The notes beneath the pieces are model-generated. The model had not been told where the DNA came from and made no database searches. It was given only the letters and a program-made list of their open reading frames with translations. Below are positions 59,701-64,000 of a DNA stretch of 64,000 bases, one piece after another (positions within the stretch are counted from its first letter, which is position 1; the number at the start of each line of letters is the position of its first letter). Source of the DNA: Kiritimatiellia bacterium (GTDB taxonomy: Bacteria > Verrucomicrobiota > Kiritimatiellia > RFP12 > UBA1067); contig JAFRBA010000056.1 of the NCBI GenBank assembly GCA_017405115.1, forward strand, positions 62,001-126,000. Reading direction: 5' to 3'. Both the position numbers and the translations under genes were made by a program.

Positions 59701-62148
59701 GTTGTGCCTGGTACTTCCGTCAGGATCGGTGTGGCGGAAAAGGCGATGATCACTCAGATACATGCATATTCGGACTGGGTGATCACGTTTGACAAGTGCA
59801 TAGGCCCCGAGATTTTTGACTCCCAAAACAGCGAAGACACCTGTCCGTATCTGCTTGACTATGTGCCAGGCGGAGAGTTGTTCGGCGTTTCGGCGTTTTT
59901 GACGACAAGACCGGGATTTGAGGCCTACCGGTTCCTGGAGCCCTATTTAAACGAGGCGGGACTGCAGTCGCTGGCGATTCGGGAGAACATGCTTCGCATG
60001 CTTGAGGACATTCGGACGATTAGTGGGTCGTTGCTTTTGCAGGCGATTGCTACCGACAACAAGGCGTTTGAAGTAATTGGACTTGCCTTGACCAAGCGGA
60101 TGCTCGAGAAGAAGGGATATCTGCGAGGGGCGTTTCTGGTCCCGATCGACTTGCACAAGGAGCTGTTTGATGTCCAGGACGATGAATCAAGGGAACGCGC
60201 CGATCTTGTGCTGGCGAGACTGGATGTCGAGAATCGGGAGATTCATTTTGATGTAGTAGAGGTCAAGTGCCGGACTGTCTTGACCGAAGTGATGCAGGAG
60301 TCCCTTGAGGAGAAGGTCTTTGCCCAGATTGAACATTCCATAAAGGCGTTCAGGACTCACTTCGAAATCGGATATCAGCCTGGCCCAGACAGGATTGATC
60401 GTCCCGTAAAGAATCTAGAACTGCGAAAGTTGCTGGAGTTCTATATCGAGCGAGCCTTCCGCTTTGGACAGATGGATCCGCAGGTTCGGCGCGATTACCT
60501 AGCCTTCTGTGCGTCTCTTGACGAAGGATATTCGATGTCTTTCGATCCGCTTGAAATTATCTACAATTTCTCGGCGGAACAGGCTCACAAGAAGGAGGTG
60601 ACCGATCGGTTTACGCGCTACACGATAGGCAAGTCGCTGATCGCCGACATTATGGACCAGCAGTGTGATTTGAATACGCTGCGGCTGGAAGAGACATTGC
60701 GTCGCATGGATCCAGTACCTTTGTGTCCTCCGCCGGTGAGCCACGGCAATGAAGCTTCGGCATTACAGAATGTCGATGGCGAATTGGAGGCCGGACCTGA
60801 AGTACAGGAACCTGCGAGGATCGCGCCTGACGGTATTGAAACACAAGATTTGTCCGAGAAGTCGGTAGATTCCGAGGTGCCGGAGCATGTTGCATCGACG
60901 TGTGGTAGTGGCGCGCCGTCATCTAGTGGCCAAATGCCATCTGTAGATTTTGATACCCTTGTTGGAGGGAATGCCGCCCCGGGTCAGTTTGGATTGCTGG
61001 GGGTGCAAAAGGCCAATGGGCGTCGAATCGCATTGGATTTGTCCGAGACGACAACCATTAGCCTGTTTGGAGTCCAGGGCGCGGGCAAGAGCTATACGAT
61101 TGGAACGATAGCGGAGATGGTGTTGAAGCAAATACCGAACGTGAATCATCTGCCGTCGCCTCTCGCTGGAGTGATCTTTCATTATAGCGAGAGCATGGAC
61201 TATGCGCCCGAGTTCACCTCAATGAACAGGCCGAACGATAAGGCGACGGATGTTCAGAAGCTTCTTGAGCAGTATCATGCATCGCCAAATGCAGTGGAAG
61301 ATATTGTCTTATTGACGCCAAGAGCTAAGATGCAAGAGCGCAAGACGCAGTATCCCGAGATCGAAGTGCGGCCTATTGCATTCAAGTCTTCGGAGTTGAA
61401 TGTCAAGGATTGGCAGTTCCTCCTTGGGGCGGTCGGCAATGATTCGATGTACATCAAGCAGATCAACTCGATCATGCGCAATATTCGTAATAATCTTTCC
61501 CTTGAAACGTTAAGGACCGCCGTGCAGAATTCGGCGTTGCTTACTAACACCCAAAAAGCTTTGGCTGCACAACGTTTTCAGTTTGCCGAAGAGTACATCG
61601 ACGATACGGCGGAATTAAGTTCTGTGCTTAAGCCTGGTCGCCTTGTTATTGTGGATTTACGTGATGAGTTTATCCAGAAGGACGAGGCCCTGGGACTGTT
61701 TGTGGTGATGCTGAACATTTTCTCCAGCGTCACCGAGAATGAGGGGCGGCGTTTCAATAAGTTCATTGTGTTTGACGAGGCGCATAAATACATGGATAAC
61801 AAGGATTTGACGAACAACATCGTCACCGCGATTCGCGAGATGCGGCATAAAGGTGTATCGTTGATGATTGCCAGTCAGGATCCGCCGAGCTTACCGTCCG
61901 AGATCATTGAACTGAGTAGCGTTGTACTTATGCATAAATTCAATAGCCCGTCTTGGCTGAAACACATTCAGAAATCGACTACTTCGCTTTCGCATGTTCA
62001 AAATACGGAAATGGCGGCACTCTCGCCGGGAGAGGCTTTCCTTTGGGCTAATAAATCTACAGATAGGCAAATTGAGACCCGGCCAGTTAAAATCGTAACT
62101 CGACCGAGGGTCACAAAACATGGCGGAGCTACCGTCACGGCTGTGTAG
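56758..62148 (+). CDS. Large HerA/DptH-like ATPase of the defence system
   Basis: This is a 1796-aa protein. The C-terminal 380 residues hold a HerA/FtsK-type ATPase: Walker A GVQGAGKS (Lys1444), Walker B FIVFDEAHKY (Asp1673-Glu1674), then the sensor-like LMIASQDPPSLPSEIIEL. Residues about 1140-1280 contain DLVLARLDVENREIHFDVVEVKCR, a possible PD-(D/E)xK-like strand-helix unit with Glu-x-Lys-Cys. The middle carries MTPIHPLRLAW, as in DptH-type proteins of phosphorothioate-dependent restriction. An acidic low-complexity stretch lies near residues 440-460. It probably translocates along or remodels DNA as the effector motor. It starts 3 bases after the preceding stop. Confidence 0.88.
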   Translation: MQNIQKLYREELRRSVLEEFSGAFSEASAGTCMKLTGLPLDDLVAIREMIVRDYPSLKVVVLTDGGFSADYAITATKLIELRNMGQDPILVLIPSALQTPAEDSYGNATFKELSIAGIDDRILSKLNAETPEDVAVLAKEVVDFAQEATKIDRISYLLALRHRGWDRIGVGEEMNWIGLIPDTGVPADAAKWRTRLYYNRMCSVILSDFALLVPDRVAKLPVRPETIQPLVAQFLGGCPARDRLGIMCGIREADNFAELDFARWQIPEIEDCRQLNLQIVASELSSPHIRIQDGDKTLVLKQGQTATLKMRLAINPPPNDFPELKVFRIMLVSTDGNVEIQEAKRAKVTSNARSYRDISIKVSSESFEEGTYYLRVYGEDEVGNVLNREDDFKNAEVQEAWLAKRRVDGDASHAEFKAETSAKTVNETEDVYFSFSADEQEGEDEQDESEKALRKDKLDAAYQAYFKYRLGLLKNDKELDFPVLDARATGWMAPKGAGQQKVYRLKFGAADNYQISVSSKLFVLESELLKNGNAFGSIKCRTFANPNHTAFDSVEFVPCADPKLLSIADKRKRLFDLIRASASDDSGIFETWLDFCRSDNIELVKDYVTAYLDAINEINADVRNHAGDAAALKRLADIQNLDTVYLESPVGGRRDCSVKLMTPIHPLRLAWFVDLFELYSNWEQKTAEDASHRKEWTAATAAIFLGGVYPSNNPLIIAQSTSRYYQYSGEIVFGWGAWVPNDDAHRTVNLSSERQVKVHVAEQLNLPCDARIDTDVSETMIVRYVRNYVKQHPYADKLVINVFNPGDGASFVRSLIDLEQRAPDRYQYEFRLYCEDDFVVPGEAFRELMNPESVISEKAEAFSEAAANRLFPKMRFSLNRISDYSEHAQDYTANLSFLVNPFVSRCKLVTPDSNHRSDALDGVVVQPVTSFEKQAGDLLWSKSVFCDEGTDGARAFYHEGNRLLNSWQKLTAMVMNPVPLDVVPGTSVRIGVAEKAMITQIHAYSDWVITFDKCIGPEIFDSQNSEDTCPYLLDYVPGGELFGVSAFLTTRPGFEAYRFLEPYLNEAGLQSLAIRENMLRMLEDIRTISGSLLLQAIATDNKAFEVIGLALTKRMLEKKGYLRGAFLVPIDLHKELFDVQDDESRERADLVLARLDVENREIHFDVVEVKCRTVLTEVMQESLEEKVFAQIEHSIKAFRTHFEIGYQPGPDRIDRPVKNLELRKLLEFYIERAFRFGQMDPQVRRDYLAFCASLDEGYSMSFDPLEIIYNFSAEQAHKKEVTDRFTRYTIGKSLIADIMDQQCDLNTLRLEETLRRMDPVPLCPPPVSHGNEASALQNVDGELEAGPEVQEPARIAPDGIETQDLSEKSVDSEVPEHVASTCGSGAPSSSGQMPSVDFDTLVGGNAAPGQFGLLGVQKANGRRIALDLSETTTISLFGVQGAGKSYTIGTIAEMVLKQIPNVNHLPSPLAGVIFHYSESMDYAPEFTSMNRPNDKATDVQKLLEQYHASPNAVEDIVLLTPRAKMQERKTQYPEIEVRPIAFKSSELNVKDWQFLLGAVGNDSMYIKQINSIMRNIRNNLSLETLRTAVQNSALLTNTQKALAAQRFQFAEEYIDDTAELSSVLKPGRLVIVDLRDEFIQKDEALGLFVVMLNIFSSVTENEGRRFNKFIVFDEAHKYMDNKDLTNNIVTAIREMRHKGVSLMIASQDPPSLPSEIIELSSVVLMHKFNSPSWLKHIQKSTTSLSHVQNTEMAALSPGEAFLWANKSTDRQIETRPVKIVTRPRVTKHGGATVTAV

Positions 62149-62165
62149 AAAAGGTTTCAAGTCCT

Positions 62166-62489
62166 ATGGCATGTCAGTCTAATCCCGAAACATACGCAAT
62201 CGTGATAAGGCTCCCGATTGAGGAGGGCGCGGCGTTGAAGTCGTTGGCTGATTCAAAGGGGGTCGCGGTCAGCGCTTTTGTCGCTGGTATGGTTCACGAA
62301 AGGGTCAAGGGACACAAACTTGACGTCGCCGAACGGGCCTGGATCGCCGAGCATCTGGAGATGAACTTGATCCGCCGTGCCAAGGCCGATGCCAAGACAG
62401 CGGCTGGCTACTACAAGCGCAAACGGCGTGGCCGCCCGCGCAAGCCGGGTCCGAAAGGGAAAAAGCGAAAAGCGTGTGTGAGATTGTGA
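62166..62489 (+). CDS. Small DNA-binding protein: ribbon-helix-helix-like domain with AT-hook tail
   Basis: This is a 107-aa protein. Residues 9-52 fit a ribbon-helix-helix pattern (YAIVIRLPIEEGAALKSLADSKGVAVSAFVAGMVHERV). The C-terminal 27 residues are very basic (KRKRRGRPRKPGPKGKKRK), and RGRPRKPG is an AT-hook that inserts into the minor groove of AT-rich DNA. It lies 17 bases behind the large ATPase gene and is probably co-transcribed. A role as repressor of the island or as an antitoxin-like partner of the next gene is plausible but unproven. Confidence 0.7.
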   Translation: MACQSNPETYAIVIRLPIEEGAALKSLADSKGVAVSAFVAGMVHERVKGHKLDVAERAWIAEHLEMNLIRRAKADAKTAAGYYKRKRRGRPRKPGPKGKKRKACVRL

Positions 62490-62525
62490 AATTCAACTGG
62501 AAATGAAGAGATGGGAGGATCAATC

Positions 62526-63194
62526 ATGATGGATAAATTCATGGCGTTCTTGGCGGGGGAGCCGCACAAGATGGACGAAGACTGGCAGCAGACCTGGGCG
62601 TACTTCGTCGGGTGCAAGATGCCACACATTCTTCGCGACTGGTACGACTCGACTTTTAAGGAAGGCGACGTCTGGAAGAAGGACGGAGCGTATTATGAGA
62701 ACGTCCGTCAGAGGCTGGCGGCAATGTCGGCGTTCAGGAAAAAATGTGTCGACGAAGATGAGACGCTTCGGGCATTGAAACTGCTGGTGGAGTTCTTCGC
62801 TGACGAAAAGAGCAAGGAAGAACAAGAGAAGCGGACGACTGGCCTGCCGAAACGGGGCGGACGAGTGAAGAAGCTGTGTGCGAAGGAAAAAGACAAAGAT
62901 TTTGACAACTTGGTTGCCAGCATCTCGAAGATGGCCAAGTCGCTGGCGGGGCTTTACGAACAGGCCTGTGCCTTACTAAAACCGATAATTGATGATGCTT
63001 GCCGGAATCCCGGTTCGTACGGCGAAAAGGAAATCGAGCGGATTTTCGATCAGATACTGAATGTGTCGTGCAGTAGGAAGGGGAAGCGGCTCTTCGACCG
63101 ATTGTGCAAGTGTTTTATGCCGATCTACCCTGATGTGGTTCGATTCTACATCAACGCTGATAAGGAAATGTACGGTGACGAAAATGACACTTGA
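62526..63194 (+). CDS. Uncharacterised helical protein of the defence operon
   Basis: This is a 222-aa protein. Start 62526 is selected since GGGAGG (62512-62517) is 8 bases upstream; the earlier in-frame ATG at 62511 overlaps that site. It is highly charged and helical, with no hydrophobic segment and no motif I recognise. The opening MMDKFMAFLAGEPHKMDEDW, a Lys/Glu-rich middle and RKGKRLFDRLCKCFMPIYPD near the end are its most distinctive parts. It may pair with the 107-aa DNA-binding protein just upstream. Its end overlaps the AlbA_2 fragment at 63184. Confidence 0.65.
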   Translation: MMDKFMAFLAGEPHKMDEDWQQTWAYFVGCKMPHILRDWYDSTFKEGDVWKKDGAYYENVRQRLAAMSAFRKKCVDEDETLRALKLLVEFFADEKSKEEQEKRTTGLPKRGGRVKKLCAKEKDKDFDNLVASISKMAKSLAGLYEQACALLKPIIDDACRNPGSYGEKEIERIFDQILNVSCSRKGKRLFDRLCKCFMPIYPDVVRFYINADKEMYGDENDT

Positions 63195-63294
63195 AGAACT
63201 AAAGAAACTGATTGCCGACGATGAGGGCGAGACGGTGGAGGTGAAAGAGACCACAGGGCGACGCTCGGGAATGGTTCTGGCAAATGTTGTATAA
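63184..63294 (+). pseudogene. 5' fragment of an AlbA_2/Schlafen-type gene
   Basis: A 36-codon ORF encodes MTLEELKKLIADDEGETVEV then KETTGRRS, the standard opening of the AlbA_2 (Schlafen AlbA) domain. It leaves the family pattern at once and stops where about 400 further residues are expected. It overlaps the previous gene by 11 bases. It is a truncated remnant. Confidence 0.7.
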
Positions 63295-63295
63295 T
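63290..63295 (+). promoter_or_regulatory. -10 box upstream of the AlbA_2-type deletion derivative
   Basis: TGTTGTATAAT precedes the ribosome site CGGAGG and the ATG at 63321, giving a short leader of about 20 bases. It could allow expression apart from the upstream operon. Confidence 0.4.
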
Positions 63296-63320
63296 CTATG
63301 TGAATAATCGGAGGATGGAA

Positions 63321-63878
63321 ATGACTTCAGACGAGAAAAAGGCTACACTTCTTTCCCTCTTGGCCAATTGGGAAAACGAAGTCGTCGAGTTCAAGAGCGG
63401 CGGGAAGGGCTTTTCGAGCGACGAGATTGTGAAGTACTTCTCAGCGTTGTCGAATGAAGCGACCCTGCGTGGTCTTGAGGATGTCGGTCTATTGGATCGG
63501 ATTCAAAAGAATTTGGCCGTTACTGCTGCGGCGGTCGCCCATTTGAGGCGAGAGGGGTTGATTGAGGGACGGATGCCGCATCCGCATATTTCGGCGGTAG
63601 TTGCCGAGGCTACGGGACAGCAGGCGGAATACATGAGAAAGAAGGAGTTGCCAGGTTCCAGATACAGGGCCATGCTCATTGACTACATTGGAAAATTCAA
63701 TGGATTAACTCGGAAGCAAATCAATGATTACATGATTCCAGAGATCAGAGGGGAACTTTCCACCGAAGAGAAAATCGCAAAAATATCCAATTTGCTGACT
63801 TATATGCGGAGATTGGGCGAAATTACTAACACTGGGAGTGCGACAAAGCCTCTCTGGAAACTCTCTGACAATCAATAA
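63321..63878 (+). CDS. Internally deleted AlbA_2/winged-helix protein
   Basis: This is a 185-aa protein. Start 63321 is favoured over GTG 63300 because GGAGG (63310-63314) is 6 bases upstream. It opens with an AlbA_2-type segment (ENEVVEFKSGGKGFSSDEIVKYFSALSNEA) and then jumps directly to the C-terminal half of the same family. That half gives AAVAHLRREGLIEGRMPHPHISA, then a winged helix (FNGLTRKQINDYMI, KISNLLTYMRRLGEITNTGS, KPLWKLS). The central part of about 300-350 residues, with the GG-containing nucleotide region, is missing. The frame is intact, so a shortened DNA-binding protein may still be made, perhaps as a regulator. Confidence 0.65.
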   Translation: MTSDEKKATLLSLLANWENEVVEFKSGGKGFSSDEIVKYFSALSNEATLRGLEDVGLLDRIQKNLAVTAAAVAHLRREGLIEGRMPHPHISAVVAEATGQQAEYMRKKELPGSRYRAMLIDYIGKFNGLTRKQINDYMIPEIRGELSTEEKIAKISNLLTYMRRLGEITNTGSATKPLWKLSDNQ

Positions 63879-63890
63879 ATTCCAATGTAA

Positions 63891-63927
63891 ATGTCAGAGA
63901 GAATGTCAGAGAGGTTGTCAGTGACAA
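63891..63927 (+). promoter_or_regulatory. Iteron-like repeats and palindrome before an HTH gene
   Basis: ATGTCAGAGAG occurs at 63891-63901 and 63903-63913, followed by the perfect palindrome TTGTCA-G-TGACAA (63915-63927), whose last base starts the ATG of the next gene. An inverted copy, CTCTCTGACAAT, is at 63861-63872. All share the core TGTCA. This is the layout of a self-repressing operator. Confidence 0.6.
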
Positions 63928-64000
63928 TGGTTGATATTTGCCGTTATCTGGAGAATCGTTTCGGAAGAGGAGCGACATTGTCGAGCCAATTGACAGGGTT
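63927..64000 (+). CDS. HTH (Cro/YdaS-like) protein, 5' end only
   Basis: From ATG 63927 the frame is open to the window edge: MVDICRYLENRFGRGATLSS then QLTG. A short helix followed by 'RGxxxxLSSQLTG' resembles the first helices of Cro/YdaS-type HTH repressors, where the next residues would form the recognition helix. No ribosome site is visible because the palindromic operator abuts the start. Identification rests on 24 residues and is tentative. Confidence 0.45.
   Translation, partial: MVDICRYLENRFGRGATLSSQLTG

Noticed and set aside
44240..62148. BREX type 2 or classical type I restriction-modification
   Set aside because: A PglW-like kinase is present, but PglZ, PglX-type methylase layout and BrxC/PglY are not; HsdM and HsdS are present but HsdR is not.

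Overview
The window is a high-GC, almost wholly plus-strand stretch of bacterial chromosome. Three things together suggest a Gram-negative, gut-type polysaccharide degrader of the PVC superphylum, probably Kiritimatiellota: large signal-peptide-bearing glycosidases without a SusC/SusD pair, tandem SUMF1-domain secreted proteins, and a MurC-MurB fusion. That placement is inference; no rRNA gene is present to confirm it. A recurrent promoter form, TGnTATAAT, is seen throughout and often sits so close to the start codon that the mRNA should be leaderless or nearly so.

Region 1 (1-16321) is a glycan-utilisation locus. A divergent AraC-type regulator (cut by the window edge) faces a run of secreted enzymes: a TIM-barrel glycosidase-like protein, a WbsX/GH99-like lipoprotein, a GH127 fused to a CE7-like esterase, a small secreted protein, three tandem SUMF1-domain paralogues, a CE1-like esterase, and a CE6-SGNH-GH28 triple fusion. 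The set suits pectin and arabinan side chains: arabinofuranose removal, deacetylation and galacturonan cleavage. A 585-base non-coding stretch with several inverted and direct repeats follows.

Region 2 (16906-21746) is housekeeping: two small ORFs, ribBA, gpsA, a prepilin peptidase and an atypical Nramp-like transporter. Region 3 (21842-33819) is a second glycan locus. A GntR/LacI-hybrid regulator lies next to a sigma70-type promoter that overlaps a perfect inverted repeat, followed by a beta-helix surface protein, a CBM9-like glycosidase, a GH36-GH97 fusion and a GH20 hexosaminidase. This suggests galactose- and hexosamine-containing glycans. Region 4 (33862-43760) is core metabolism: a NifU/IscU-like scaffold, a DUF1846 protein, the MurC-MurB fusion (with a shortened MurB half and an in-frame pyrimidine-rich repeat), tRNA-Arg(UCU), a GldA/GldFG-type ABC module with a DUF4340 partner, and a DUF1080 protein.

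Region 5 (44240 to the right edge) is a defence island and the most interesting part of the window. One co-directional, tightly packed cluster encodes an HsdM-like adenine methyltransferase, an HsdS-like specificity subunit, a PD-(D/E)xK-type nuclease split by a winged helix, a Ser/Thr kinase, an uncharacterised 396-aa protein, a 1369-aa NERD-pseudokinase-kinase-NTPase protein resembling PglW, a 517-aa uncharacterised protein and a 1796-aa HerA/DptH-like ATPase. No HsdR and no PglZ are present. The set resembles the methylation-associated defence system (MADS) more than BREX or classical type I restriction, with some different parts. Around the PglW-like block lie three fragments of AlbA_2/Schlafen-type genes, one broken by an exact 4-bp duplication. 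At the right edge an HTH protein starts directly behind an operator-like palindrome and two direct repeats.
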